Below are positions 1-8,119 of a stretch of DNA of 64,000 nucleotides, piece after piece. Both the position numbers and the translations under genes were made by a program. Position 1 is the stretch's first letter. Every line of letters starts with the position of its first letter. The notes below the pieces were generated by a model that had not been told where the DNA came from, did no database searches, and saw only the letters and a program-made list of their open reading frames with translations. Origin of the DNA: UBA2020 sp964551435 (GTDB lineage: Bacteria; Pseudomonadota; Alphaproteobacteria; Micavibrionales; UBA2020); NCBI GenBank assembly GCA_964551435.1, contig CAZKBS010000003.1:1-64000 (forward strand), given 5' to 3'.

Positions 1-55
1 TCTGCCTCGTCGCCGCTCTCGTATGGTGGATTTAATGAGTCTTGGCCCTAAATTA

Positions 56-214
56 TTAATGGCAATGCACAATGCCGATGCGCGTTTCCATGTGGCAGCA
101 CTGGCCGGGCGGGGAGTTTTTGCGGCAACCGCCGCTATGCGCCAGCGCCGCGGGCGGCATCACCGCTCCCGCAAAGAAACAGGCCATGACAAATACCTTG
201 AAAAGCCGCTGCAT
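56..214 (-). CDS. Small secreted Cys/His-rich protein
   Basis: A 52-residue protein that starts with a clear signal peptide: a short basic start, a hydrophobic core at about residues 6-22 and an Ala-Leu-Ala cleavage site before HSGGC. The mature part is only about 27 residues and carries three cysteines (one CC pair) and four histidines, ending in HCH. This resembles small periplasmic YHYH/HSGG-type peptides and suggests metal binding, but that is inference. I chose the ATG at 214 because GGAAGAAG lies just upstream; a longer frame opens at 262 with no better site. A sigma70-like promoter sits at 258-285. Function unknown. Confidence 0.6.
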   Translation of the reverse strand: MQRLFKVFVMACFFAGAVMPPAALAHSGGCRKNSPPGQCCHMETRIGIVHCH

Positions 215-257
215 GACTTCTTCCGCCCTTCCGATACAAAAAATGATAGACGCGGCC

Positions 258-285
258 AGCATAGGCCGCGCCCTCTTTATGTCAA
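258..285 (-). promoter_or_regulatory. Sigma70-like promoter of the small secreted protein
   Basis: On the minus strand there is a perfect TTGACA (285 to 280), a 16-bp spacer and TATGCT (263 to 258). The start codon of the secreted peptide lies 44 bp downstream of the -10. The -35 is consensus and the -10 matches four of six positions. Confidence 0.45.
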
Positions 286-377
286 CGCCTATTCAGGGCA
301 ATAAAATATCTGATTTGCGCAATCTAATGTCTGCTGCGCTGTGTCAATTCATATCGGCACTCAGGTCACATCCGCAC

Positions 378-671
378 TCAGGCCGCATCCCGCGCATCGC
401 CATCTTCGCCGACCGGAATGACATCGATCAGGTCGTCGAGTTTGGGCGGATGATAATTCGGCCCTTTCATCATCGCGGCCAGCGTTTCGCGCGTGATGCT
501 GCCGCCCGCAGCGATTTCGGCGCGCGCCTTGTCGATTTCGGCGTAAAGTTCTTCCACTTCCTCGCCGATCAGCTTTTTGCGAAAGGCCAGAAGATCGGAC
601 GTGATGGGCATATCGACACCGATATCAAACGCGAGATGGAAATCGCGGACTTTGCGTTCGTAGTTGTTCAT
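378..671 (-). CDS. MazG/phosphoribosyl-ATP pyrophosphohydrolase-like protein, possibly truncated
   Basis: 97 residues. The first half (RKVRDFHLAFDIGV, then FRKKLIGEEVEELYAEID) resembles the first helices of all-alpha NTP pyrophosphatases of the MazG/PRA-PH type, with the EExxE metal-binding motif at about residues 37-41. The second half of such domains normally brings another ExxD metal site (ELADVLY-like); here the chain ends in KLDDLIDVIPVGEDGDARDAA with no good match. It may be a short or decayed family member, or a different helical protein. It would hydrolyse a nucleoside triphosphate analogue if intact. It lies downstream of the HU gene, beyond a terminator. Confidence 0.5.
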   Translation of the reverse strand: MNNYERKVRDFHLAFDIGVDMPITSDLLAFRKKLIGEEVEELYAEIDKARAEIAAGGSITRETLAAMMKGPNYHPPKLDDLIDVIPVGEDGDARDAA

Positions 672-713
672 GACGCGGCCTTTTCAAAGCTGTTTGCGGA
701 TGATGTTTGTATA

Positions 714-751
714 AAGAAAAACCCGCCCTGTTGCCAGAGCGGGTTTTTCTT
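714..751 (-). terminator. Rho-independent terminator after the HU gene
   Basis: An A-tract, the stem CCCGCyCTG with loop TTGC, and a T-run follow each other; the stem pairs AAAAACCCGC with GCGGGTTTTT. It lies about 40 bp beyond the HU stop codon and, being A/T flanked on both sides, could work in both directions. Confidence 0.8.
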
Positions 752-790
752 GAAGTCTTTGGCGTCCGCTATCGCAGAGACGCCAAGGCA

Positions 791-1090
791 TTACTTGCCA
801 ACAGCTTCTTTCAGTTCTTTCGCGGCGCGGAAAGCGATTTTCTTTTTCGCCGGGATTTTGATGGTTTCGCCGGTTGCGGGGTTGCGACCCATGCGGGCAG
901 CGCGCTTGCGAACTTGCAGGATGCCGAGGCCAGCGAGGCGGACGCGGTTACCTTTTTTCAGGTTTTTAACGAGCGCGACGACGAGGTCATCCATGATCGC
1001 GTTAACTTGCTTTTTGGTCAGCTCGTGCTTTTCAGCGATGTCGGCTGCAATGTTTTTCAGGGTAACGGTGGGTTGGGTTGCTTTAGCCAT
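791..1090 (-). CDS. HU-family DNA-binding protein
   Basis: 99 residues. Nucleoid protein that bends DNA as a dimer. The family signature is visible: N-terminal helices (TKKQVNAIMDDLVVALVKNLKKG), the beta arm start GNRVRLAGLGILQVRKR, the conserved GRNPATGETIKIPAKK flexible-arm motif with its DNA-intercalating proline, and the closing helix FRAAKELKEAVG. Length is typical. The ATG at 1090 is preferred over an in-frame GTG at 1102 because AAGTGAG lies 7 bp upstream of it. It is a single gene with its own terminator at 714-751. HU versus IHF subunit cannot be settled by eye, but the GRNPATGE arm is HU-like. Confidence 0.92.
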   Translation of the reverse strand: MAKATQPTVTLKNIAADIAEKHELTKKQVNAIMDDLVVALVKNLKKGNRVRLAGLGILQVRKRAARMGRNPATGETIKIPAKKKIAFRAAKELKEAVGK

Positions 1091-1247
1091 TTTAAAACTC
1101 ACTTCATAATGAGATTGTTGAACGACCGGCGTCTGACATGCGAGGAAAAGCCTTTAAAATCGGCGCTTCCCCTCAGTTCATCCCCTTCGCGCGGTGACAC
1201 AACGATTCATGACAGATTCACCAGTGCCCGCCAAGAGGAAACCGCAT

Positions 1248-1280
1248 AAAACCCCCGAAAAACGGGGGTTTTAGAGGTTT
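1248..1280. terminator. Bidirectional hairpin terminator
   Basis: Perfect 10-bp stem AAAACCCCCG/CGGGGGTTTT with a five-A loop; a T-rich stretch follows on plus and TTTTAT on minus. It separates uup from the HU gene, both on minus, and probably terminates uup transcripts about 150 bp past the uup stop codon. Confidence 0.75.
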
Positions 1281-1330
1281 TTTTGTCCTAAAGCGGTGCA
1301 AAAAACCCCAAAAAACGCTTTTTAGCAAAG

Positions 1331-1391
1331 TTATCCACAGGGGCCGGGGTCGAATTTGCCCTAGAATCGGGGGGTTTTTCAGTTTTCCACA
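1331..1391. other. Two DnaA-box-like 9-mers in the HU-uup intergenic space
   Basis: TTATCCACA at 1331-1339 is identical to the strongest E. coli DnaA box, and TTTTCCACA at 1383-1391 is a one-mismatch copy in the same orientation, 52 bp apart. Both lie in the non-coding gap at 1091-1419. No AT-rich unwinding element or usual origin neighbour (hemE, maf, parAB, dnaA) is in view, so this is not called an origin. Confidence 0.35.
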
Positions 1392-1419
1392 GGCGGGCGC
1401 GGCGGCCCGAAACCGCCCG

Positions 1420-3318
1420 TCAGGCGCCCAGCTGCGCGCGCATCTCGTCGAGCTCCAGCCAGCGCATTTCCGCGGTTTCCAAATCGGCCCGCGCCAGCAC
1501 CAGACGTTTTGAGGCTGTATCGAATTGCCCGCGGTCACGCTCGAACAGCGTCGGGTCGTCGAGCAGGGATTCAAGCGTTGTAATCTCGCTCTCCAGCGCC
1601 GCGATTTTTGCGGGCAGGTTGTCGAGTTCGTATTGCAGTTTATACGTGAGCTTTTTGGGCGCGGCCGGTTTTGCGGTTTCCTGCGTTTTTGGCGCGGCTT
1701 CCGCTTTGCGCTGTTTCTCTTCGCGGCGGATAAACCCGCGCTCCTCGTCGTCTTCGTCGCGGCGCTTCAGGCGGTCGGCGCGCAGCTTGTCGCGCACGGC
1801 CAGATAATCGCTATAACCGCCGATGCAGGCCTCGACCACGCCGTTGCCTTCGAAGGCTAAAATCTTGCTGACCGTCTGGTCGAGGAAATCGCGGTCATGA
1901 CTGACCACAATCAGCGTGCCCGTATAATGCGACAGAATTTCTTCAAGCCTGTCGAGCGTATCCATATCAAGATCGTTCGTCGGTTCGTCCAAAATCAACA
2001 GCGGCTTGGGATCGGCCAGCACCTTGGCGAGCAGCAGGCGGTTTTTCTGCCCGCCCGACAGCGTGCCCACGCGCTGCATAACCATGGAAGGCTCGAACAA
2101 AAAATCCTTCAGATAGCCGCAGATATGGCGCGTCTTGCCCATGACCTTCAGGTAATCCCCGCCCTGCGGGCACAGCACCTGCTGGATGGTGGCATCGGGT
2201 AGCAGGTCGCGGCGTTTCTGGTCGAAATAGGATACTTCGATATCCCGCGCGAGCTTGACCTTGCCCATATCGGGCTTGTCCTCGCCCGTCAACAGTTTCA
2301 GAAAAGATGTCTTGCCCGAACCGTTGCGCCCCAGAATACCGATGCGGTCGCCCTTGGATATGCGCATGTTGAATTTGTCGAGGATCAGGATTTCCCGCCC
2401 CTCTTCATCCACAAATTTTTTGTCGGCCTTGAAAAATTCGGCGACAACGCGGGATCCCAGCTCGGCATTCTCCATCTCGCCGATATCGACTTTGGACATC
2501 ATGCGGCGGAACGCGCTCTGGTCACGTTTCAGGCGCGCACGTTCTTCATGCATGATTTGCAGGCGGCGGATATTGCGTTTGCGGCGCGCCTTCACCCCGC
2601 GGCTGGCCCATTCGACTTCCTGTTCGACCAGCTTGGCGCGGTTTTTCAGTTCGCGCTCCTCCTGCTCCAAAAGCAGGGTCGACCATTCATCGAAATGGCT
2701 GAAGCCTTTGGGGCAGACGCGCATGTTGCCGCGGTCCAGCCAGAAAATCTTGTCGGAAATATTGCTCAGAAACGTCTTGTCGTGGCTGACGCACAAAATC
2801 GCGCCGCGGTACATGTTCAGGTATTTTTCCAGCCATTCGATGACATCGAGATCAAGGTGGTTGGTCGGCTCGTCGAGCAGCAGGATATCCGGCTCCTCCA
2901 CCAGCGCCCGCGCGAGAGCGGCGCGGCGCAGCTGCCCGCCCGATAATCTGTCCATGCGGTCTTCGGGTCTCAGCTCCAAAGGCTGGATGACCATATCGAC
3001 CTTGTAGAGGTTTTCTTCCTCCTGCCCGGATTTTTTCAGCTGCTGGAACACGAAATCGTAAACCGTCTGGCCCGGTACGGGGGTGATTTCCTGCTGCAGG
3101 TAGCCGATGGTGATGCCCTGCAGCACCCAGCGCTCCCCGCTGTCGAGGTCTTTTTCCCCCGTGATGATGTTCATCAGCGTCGATTTGCCCGTGCCGTTCT
3201 TGCCGACAAGGCAGATTTTGTCCCCTTCGTGGATATTGAAGGAGAGGTTGTCGAAAATCGTTTTCTCGCCAAAGGCGATACTGCCTTCCTGTACGCTGAG
3301 AATAAGAGAGGACGCCAT
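1420..3318 (-). CDS. uup: ABC-F family ATPase, Uup type
   Basis: 632 residues, the same size as E. coli Uup (635). Soluble duplicated ABC ATPase with no membrane domain. First nucleotide-binding domain: Walker A GKNGTGKST at 39-47, signature LSGGQ, Walker B LLLDEPTNHLD. A long basic interdomain linker follows, then the second domain: Walker A GRNGSGKTS near 329, LSGGQ, and LLILDEPTNDLD. The last roughly 75 residues form the coiled-coil DNA-binding tail typical of Uup. The family acts on ribosomes or DNA intermediates and limits transposon excision. I started at ATG 3318; the frame extends upstream but lacks homology there. Divergent from the DUF2892 gene. Confidence 0.9.
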   Translation of the reverse strand: MASSLILSVQEGSIAFGEKTIFDNLSFNIHEGDKICLVGKNGTGKSTLMNIITGEKDLDSGERWVLQGITIGYLQQEITPVPGQTVYDFVFQQLKKSGQEEENLYKVDMVIQPLELRPEDRMDRLSGGQLRRAALARALVEEPDILLLDEPTNHLDLDVIEWLEKYLNMYRGAILCVSHDKTFLSNISDKIFWLDRGNMRVCPKGFSHFDEWSTLLLEQEERELKNRAKLVEQEVEWASRGVKARRKRNIRRLQIMHEERARLKRDQSAFRRMMSKVDIGEMENAELGSRVVAEFFKADKKFVDEEGREILILDKFNMRISKGDRIGILGRNGSGKTSFLKLLTGEDKPDMGKVKLARDIEVSYFDQKRRDLLPDATIQQVLCPQGGDYLKVMGKTRHICGYLKDFLFEPSMVMQRVGTLSGGQKNRLLLAKVLADPKPLLILDEPTNDLDMDTLDRLEEILSHYTGTLIVVSHDRDFLDQTVSKILAFEGNGVVEACIGGYSDYLAVRDKLRADRLKRRDEDDEERGFIRREEKQRKAEAAPKTQETAKPAAPKKLTYKLQYELDNLPAKIAALESEITTLESLLDDPTLFERDRGQFDTASKRLVLARADLETAEMRWLELDEMRAQLGA

Positions 3319-3424
3319 GGTCGGGGCTGGGCCTTGTGTTCCGGTCTTGTTTTTGTTGTTGGCAGCACTGTGCCAGTTTTGCCCCCGCTTGTCACGCGGC
3401 GATGGCAGTCTATATATTAAGCTC

Positions 3425-3676
3425 ATGAAAAGCCCCGCTGCCATCCCCCGTAACCTTGGTACCGCCGACCGCATCCTGCGCGCGCTGGCCGCTGGTGTTA
3501 TTGCGTTTTTGTGGTGGCGCGGCATTATAACGGGCTGGCCGGCCATCCTGCTGATGATGCTGGCGGGCGGGTTATTGCTCAACAGCGTCATGGGCCGCTG
3601 CGGGCTTTATGCGGCGCTGGGATTGTCGACCTGCAAAATCCCCGCCCCGAAAGATTCGGGAAAAAGTTCCCCGTAA
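3425..3676 (+). CDS. DUF2892/YgaP-like inner-membrane protein
   Basis: 83 residues. The opening N-LGTADRILRALAAGV is the hallmark of DUF2892 (the YgaP membrane domain), followed by two hydrophobic segments at about 21-37 and 41-56 and a CGLYAALGLSTC motif with two cysteines. In rhodanese-fused relatives this hairpin anchors a sulfurtransferase in the membrane; here it stands alone, as often seen. ATG 3425 fits the family start. Divergent from uup across 106 bp; followed by the ABC exporter after 84 bp. Confidence 0.8.
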   Translation: MKSPAAIPRNLGTADRILRALAAGVIAFLWWRGIITGWPAILLMMLAGGLLLNSVMGRCGLYAALGLSTCKIPAPKDSGKSSP

Positions 3677-3760
3677 AACACTCCTGACATTAAAAATAAT
3701 CCTGATGCACGGCTTTCCGGATTCCGGATAGGATGGAGGCCATTTTCACGGGATTCGACC

Positions 3761-5605
3761 ATGTCCACATCCACCCCTGCCGCCGCCACCGATAGCGCCC
3801 CCGCCGCCGCCCCGCCCCGCCAGTGGTGGAATTTTTCCTACGTCCGCCTGTGGCGCGAATGCTGGCAATACGCGGGGGAGCAGCGGCGCATCATCCTTAC
3901 CTATCACCTGATGTATGTTTTCGCGATCGGGTTTGAACTCGCGACGCCCTATCTGCTGGGCCAGCTGGTCAACACGCTGCAAAAAGCCGACACCAACCTG
4001 TTTGCAGATTGCGCGAAATATCTGGGGCTGATTATTCTTTGCCATTTCCTGATGTGGACGCTGCACGGCCCCGCACGCGTGATGGAACGCCGCGCCGGGC
4101 AGGTCGTCTACGTCAATTACATCACCCGCATGTTCGAACGTCTGGCCGAATTGCCGCTGGGCTGGCATCAGGACCACCATTCGGGCAGCACCATCAACCG
4201 CATCCGCACGGCGGCGCTCGCGCTGAAAAACTTCGTGCAGAACAGTTTCGTCAGCTTCCAGAACGTCATGACGCTGGCGGGGGCGATTGCGATGCTGATG
4301 TGGTTCAGCCCCGCGATTGGTATTGCCAGCCTGATCAGCTTTATTCTGGCGATGCTGTGCATTATTGCGCTCAACCGCCGCATGACGGAAGCCATCCACG
4401 ATACCAACGAGGTTTCGCACGGCGCCAGCGCGACGTTTTTCGATTTCGTCAGCAACATGGTCAGCATCATCGTTTTGCGCCTGCAAAGCTTTTCGCGCGA
4501 TACGCTGCTGTCCAAGCTGAACCTCGCCATGCCGCCTTTCATGCGCGAAGTGAAAATCAACGAATGGCGCTATTTCATCTATACGATGCTGAACGTATTC
4601 ATGCTCGGCATCATCCTGCTGGGCTACATCTGGTTTCAGCTGCAAAGCGGCGCGGCCATCGCGGCGGGGACGCTGGTGACGGTCTATCTGTACCAAAGCC
4701 GCGTCGGCCAGCAAGGATTCGGCCTGATGTCCATTCACAGCACATGGCTGCAAACGCTGGCCGATTTGCGATCGACGCAGGGCATCCTGGACGACCATGC
4801 GCGCCTGACGGGCCACGACCTGCCCGCACCGCCGACGGGCTGGCAGCATATCCGCCTCGACCATCTGCGCTTTACGCACCGCGGCGATGCGGCGGGCGGA
4901 CGCCCCTCGACGCTGCAGGACGTCAACCTCAGCCTGCGCCGCGGCGAAAACATCGCACTCATCGGCACATCGGGCGCGGGGAAATCGACGCTGCTGACGC
5001 TGCTGCGCGCCCTGCGCGCGCCCGATAGCGCAGAGGTCACCATCGACGGCAAACCGGGCGAATTCACGCAGCTGGCGCAGGTCACGACCCTGATACCGCA
5101 GGACCCCGAAGTTTTTGAAAATACCATGCGCTTCAACGTCACCTTCGGCCTTGATGTGCCGGATACCGATGTGTACCGCGCCCTGTCGCTGGCCGAATTC
5201 ATGCCGGTGCTGGCCAAACTGCCGCAGGGGCTGGATACCGACATCCGCGAAAAAGGCGTCAACCTGTCCGTCGGGCAGCGCCAGCGCCTTGCCCTCGCCC
5301 GCGGGATTTTCGCGGCGGAGCAATCGGATATCGTACTGCTGGACGAGCCGACCAGCAGCGTCGATTTGATGACCGAGGAAAAAATCTTCCGCAACCTGTT
5401 CACGCATTTCAAGGACAAGACGATTATCGCGACCCTGCACCGTCTGCACCTGCTGCCGATGTTCGACCGCATCCTGTTCCTTGATCAGGGGCGCATCGTG
5501 TCGGATATGCCGGCGCGCATGGCGCTGACCATGCCGGGGCCCATCCGCGATATTTACACGGCCTATGAACAGCGCGCGCTGCAACATCAGGAACAAGACG
5601 CATGA
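3761..5605 (+). CDS. ABC-type exporter, fused permease and ATPase
   Basis: 614 residues. N-terminal type-I exporter membrane domain (about residues 40-340, six predicted helices, e.g. LGLIILCHFLMWTL and NVFMLGIILLGYIWF), then an ATPase: Walker A GTSGAGKST near 401, a variant signature LSVGQRQ instead of LSGGQ, Walker B IVLLDEPTSSVD and H-loop ATLHR. It works as a homo- or heterodimer moving a lipid, peptide or drug outwards; the substrate cannot be read. dgkA overlaps its stop by 4 bp, which points to coupled translation and a lipid- or envelope-related substrate (inference). Confidence 0.88.
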   Translation: MSTSTPAAATDSAPAAAPPRQWWNFSYVRLWRECWQYAGEQRRIILTYHLMYVFAIGFELATPYLLGQLVNTLQKADTNLFADCAKYLGLIILCHFLMWTLHGPARVMERRAGQVVYVNYITRMFERLAELPLGWHQDHHSGSTINRIRTAALALKNFVQNSFVSFQNVMTLAGAIAMLMWFSPAIGIASLISFILAMLCIIALNRRMTEAIHDTNEVSHGASATFFDFVSNMVSIIVLRLQSFSRDTLLSKLNLAMPPFMREVKINEWRYFIYTMLNVFMLGIILLGYIWFQLQSGAAIAAGTLVTVYLYQSRVGQQGFGLMSIHSTWLQTLADLRSTQGILDDHARLTGHDLPAPPTGWQHIRLDHLRFTHRGDAAGGRPSTLQDVNLSLRRGENIALIGTSGAGKSTLLTLLRALRAPDSAEVTIDGKPGEFTQLAQVTTLIPQDPEVFENTMRFNVTFGLDVPDTDVYRALSLAEFMPVLAKLPQGLDTDIREKGVNLSVGQRQRLALARGIFAAEQSDIVLLDEPTSSVDLMTEEKIFRNLFTHFKDKTIIATLHRLHLLPMFDRILFLDQGRIVSDMPARMALTMPGPIRDIYTAYEQRALQHQEQDA

Positions 5606-5982
5606 CTGACACACCCCCGCCTTCGTTTCCGCAAAAGCCGACGGGCATCACGCGCATCGTGCGCGCATTTTTCTATTCCCGCGACGGGCTGAAATCGACG
5701 TTTATACGCGAAGCGGCGTTCCGGCAGGAATGTATCGCGGCGGCCGTTCTCATCCCCCTCGCCTTTTTTATCGCGCCGGACCGCGTGATGCTGGCGCTGA
5801 TGGTGGCGAGCGTGCTGCTGGTCCTGATCACCGAACTTTTGAACTCCGCCGTCGAAGCCGCCATCGACCGCTTCGGGCCTGAACGCCATCCGCTTGCCAA
5901 ACATGCCAAGGATGCGGGCAGCGCGGCGGTGCTGGTGGCGCTGATTCTGGCCGGTTTGGTATGGCTGATCGCCCTGACATAA
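5602..5982 (+). CDS. dgkA: Diacylglycerol kinase, DgkA family
   Basis: 126 residues with three membrane helices. The small integral-membrane kinase phosphorylates diacylglycerol (or undecaprenol in some lineages) to phosphatidic acid. Visible signature: ELLNSAVEAAIDR, then KHAKDAGSAAVL, matching the catalytic ELLNSAIE...AKDxGSAAV block, with the N-terminal RxxFREAAFRQE active-site segment. Start ATG overlaps the ABC exporter stop (ATGA). No second gene follows in the operon. Confidence 0.92.
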   Translation: MTDTPPPSFPQKPTGITRIVRAFFYSRDGLKSTFIREAAFRQECIAAAVLIPLAFFIAPDRVMLALMVASVLLVLITELLNSAVEAAIDRFGPERHPLAKHAKDAGSAAVLVALILAGLVWLIALT

Positions 5983-6205
5983 CGCGGAAAGAATATTTCA
6001 CTATATAAATCAAATATTTAGACCGTAAAAAAGCGTCCACACCCCCCTGATTTGCAGTTGCGGGGGGATATGAAATGCGTTACTCCTATTTTAAGGCTGG
6101 ACTGTACTCAACTTCACTCGCTTGCGATGCGGCTTTGACACAGCGGCTAGACACCCGGCAGCTTTCCGCTGCTTGTACGACAACTTGACTCAAGGAGAGA
6201 CTGGT

Positions 6206-6412
6206 ATGCCTAGCGGTACCGTAAAATGGTTCAACAACAAAAAAGGTTTCGGCTTCATCGTTCCCGATGAAGGTGGAAACGATGTATTCGTTCATATCTC
6301 TGCTGTCGAAAAATCCGGCATGCAAAGCCTGAACGAAGGCCAAAAGATCGAATTCGAACTGGCGCCCGACCGCGCCGGTCGTATGACGGCTGTGAACCTC
6401 AAAGCTGCCTAA
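6206..6412 (+). CDS. Cold-shock domain protein, CspA family
   Basis: 68 residues: a single OB-fold cold-shock domain. RNP1 KGFGFIVP and RNP2 DVFVHISAV are both present, preceded by the GTVKWFNNKKG start, so it should bind single-stranded RNA/DNA as an RNA chaperone. The start at ATG 6206 is supported by AAGGAGA 8 bp upstream. The 223 bp between dgkA and this gene hold no ORF worth calling; the long leader could carry thermosensing structure as in cspA, but none can be shown by eye. A strong terminator follows. Confidence 0.93.
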   Translation: MPSGTVKWFNNKKGFGFIVPDEGGNDVFVHISAVEKSGMQSLNEGQKIEFELAPDRAGRMTAVNLKAA

Positions 6413-6426
6413 GGTCTTTCAGGATC

Positions 6427-6462
6427 AAAAAAGCCCCCGAACCTGTTTCGGGGGCTTTTTCT
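6427..6462 (+). terminator. Rho-independent terminator of the cold-shock gene
   Basis: AAAAAGCCCCCGAA, a CCTG loop, TTCGGGGGCTTTTT and further T residues, about 15 bp after the stop codon. The stem is 13-14 bp with a U tail. Confidence 0.9.
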
Positions 6463-6489
6463 TTTGTCGCCGCGGGGGTATAAACAGCC

Positions 6490-7377
6490 ATGCTTTCGTA
6501 CCAGCACATATATCACGCCGCCAATTTCGCCGATGTGCAGAAACACGCCCTGCTTGCGCAGGTGCTGAAATCGCTGCTCGTCAAACCCGCGCCGGTATGC
6601 GTCATCGACACCCATGCGGGGCGCGGGCTTTACGCGCTTGAGGATGCGGAGGCGCAAAAAAACCGCGAATTCGACAACGGCATCACCGCCCTCTGGCCGC
6701 AGCGCGCGGACGCGCCGCCGGCGCTGCGCCCGTATCTGGACGCCGTTGCCGTTTTCAACGACGGTGACAACCTTGCCGTTTATCCCGGATCCGCGATGCT
6801 GTGCCGCCAGATGCTGCGCGGCGCCGACCGCCTGATTGCCACCGAACGCCACCCCGGCGAATTCGGCCATTTGCAGCAGGCGATGGCGCGCGAGATGCCG
6901 GGCGTGAAGCCGCGCGTACAAACCGTGCAGGGCGACGGGCTGAAAACCCTTATCGACAGCCTGCCCGCGACCGAACGCCGCGCGCTGGCCGTCATCGACC
7001 CCAGCTATGAAATGAAAACGGATTACGCGGACGTGCCCAAGGCCATCTTGCGCGCGCTCAAAAAAATGCCGCAGCTTTGCGTTTTTCTGTGGTATCCGAT
7101 GCTAGCCACGGGCGGCCACCGCCAGATGCTGAGCGAGCTTGTCAAATCCGGCGTGCGCGATGCGCTGGTCAGCGAAATCCGGCTTGAAACACCGCCGCAG
7201 GAACATTTCCGCATGACAGGCAGCGGTATCCTGATTATCAATCCACCGTGGCCGCAGGCCGTCATGAACGATGTCACGCAGGCCGTGGCGACGTGCCTTC
7301 CCGCCAAAGCATATGGCGATGTGTTCTGGCTGGATAATTGCAGCATCGACCCCGATACCGGACTTATCGTGATTTAA
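6490..7377 (+). CDS. rlmJ: 23S rRNA (adenine2030-N6)-methyltransferase RlmJ
   Basis: 295 residues. Recognised by the N-terminal LSYQHIYHAANFADVQKH block, the SAM site DTHAGRGLY, and the N6-adenine catalytic motif DPSYE (family DPPYE). Modifies A2030 of 23S rRNA; cytoplasmic. The first Pro of the DPPY tetrad is Ser here, which also occurs in N6-adenine enzymes (DPSY). Length is close to E. coli RlmJ (280). Its 3' end overlaps the convergent sirtuin gene by 14 bp. Confidence 0.92.
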   Translation: MLSYQHIYHAANFADVQKHALLAQVLKSLLVKPAPVCVIDTHAGRGLYALEDAEAQKNREFDNGITALWPQRADAPPALRPYLDAVAVFNDGDNLAVYPGSAMLCRQMLRGADRLIATERHPGEFGHLQQAMAREMPGVKPRVQTVQGDGLKTLIDSLPATERRALAVIDPSYEMKTDYADVPKAILRALKKMPQLCVFLWYPMLATGGHRQMLSELVKSGVRDALVSEIRLETPPQEHFRMTGSGILIINPPWPQAVMNDVTQAVATCLPAKAYGDVFWLDNCSIDPDTGLIVI

Positions 7378-8062
7378 GCGCCGATACCCACTGCGGCACC
7401 GCCATTGTCGCGGGGCCGTATATTGCGTTGTCAAAAGCCGAATGTACGGCGGACCGCTCCAGATTGATTTCCACCGTCTCCGCGCCCGCGCGCGACGCCA
7501 GCTCCACAAACCCCGCCGCCGGATAGACATGGCCGGAGGTACCGATGGCGGCGAAGATATCGCAGTTCATAAGCGCTTCGTAGATTTCTTCCATATACAG
7601 CGGCATTTCGCCGAACCACACCACATGCGGGCGCAAATGCCCCGCCCGCCCGCAGGACGGGCAGACCGTCAGGTGATCGAAATCGCCGTCATAATCGGGC
7701 ACATCGTGACAGGCATCGCAGCGCGCCTTGCGCAGCTCTCCGTGCATCGAACGCACGCGGCGGCTGCCCGCGCGTTTGTGCAGATCGTCGATGTTTTGCG
7801 TGACCAGCAGGAAATCATCGCCCAGATGCGTCTCCAGATCCGCCAGCGCGACATGCGCCGCATTCGGCGCGATATCAGGACTGACCAGCTGGCGGCGGCG
7901 TTCGTTGTAAAAACGGTAAACTGTCGCGGGGTCGCGCAGGAACCCTTCGGGCGAGGCGACGTCTTCGATGCGGTGCCCTTCCCACAGGCCATCCGCGCCG
8001 CGAAAGGTGCAAATGCCCGATTCCGCCGATATGCCCGCCCCTGTCAGCACCACCACGCGCAT
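7364..8062 (-). CDS. cobB: NAD-dependent protein deacylase, sirtuin class III (CobB-like)
   Basis: 232 residues. Rossmann NAD site GAGISAESG, then TFRGADGLW; TQNIDDLHKRAGS; catalytic His in SMHGE; zinc ribbon with CDAC and CPSC; VVWFGEMP. The motif FYNERR keeps the Tyr and Arg that in E. coli CobB and human SIRT5 select succinyl/malonyl-lysine, so desuccinylase activity is likely in addition to deacetylation. ATG 8062 gives the family start MRVVVLTGAG. Convergent and overlapping with rlmJ. Confidence 0.93.
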   Translation of the reverse strand: MRVVVLTGAGISAESGICTFRGADGLWEGHRIEDVASPEGFLRDPATVYRFYNERRRQLVSPDIAPNAAHVALADLETHLGDDFLLVTQNIDDLHKRAGSRRVRSMHGELRKARCDACHDVPDYDGDFDHLTVCPSCGRAGHLRPHVVWFGEMPLYMEEIYEALMNCDIFAAIGTSGHVYPAAGFVELASRAGAETVEINLERSAVHSAFDNAIYGPATMAVPQWVSALKSR

Positions 8063-8119
8063 GCTTGCAACTCCCTGTTTGCTGCGGCACAATCGCCGTA
8101 AACATTCGGGGAATATATC

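Noticed and set aside
1331..1391. Calling the DnaA-box pair a chromosome origin
   Set aside because: Only two sites, no AT-rich unwinding region and no origin-type neighbours.
3746..5614. A 622-codon minus-strand frame antisense to the ABC exporter
   Set aside because: Composition (Gln, Arg, His, Ala) is that of a shadow; the plus strand has intact Walker motifs.
6041..6066. C6/G6 inverted repeat after dgkA as a terminator
   Set aside because: The loop is long (about 14 bases) and there is no T-run on either side.
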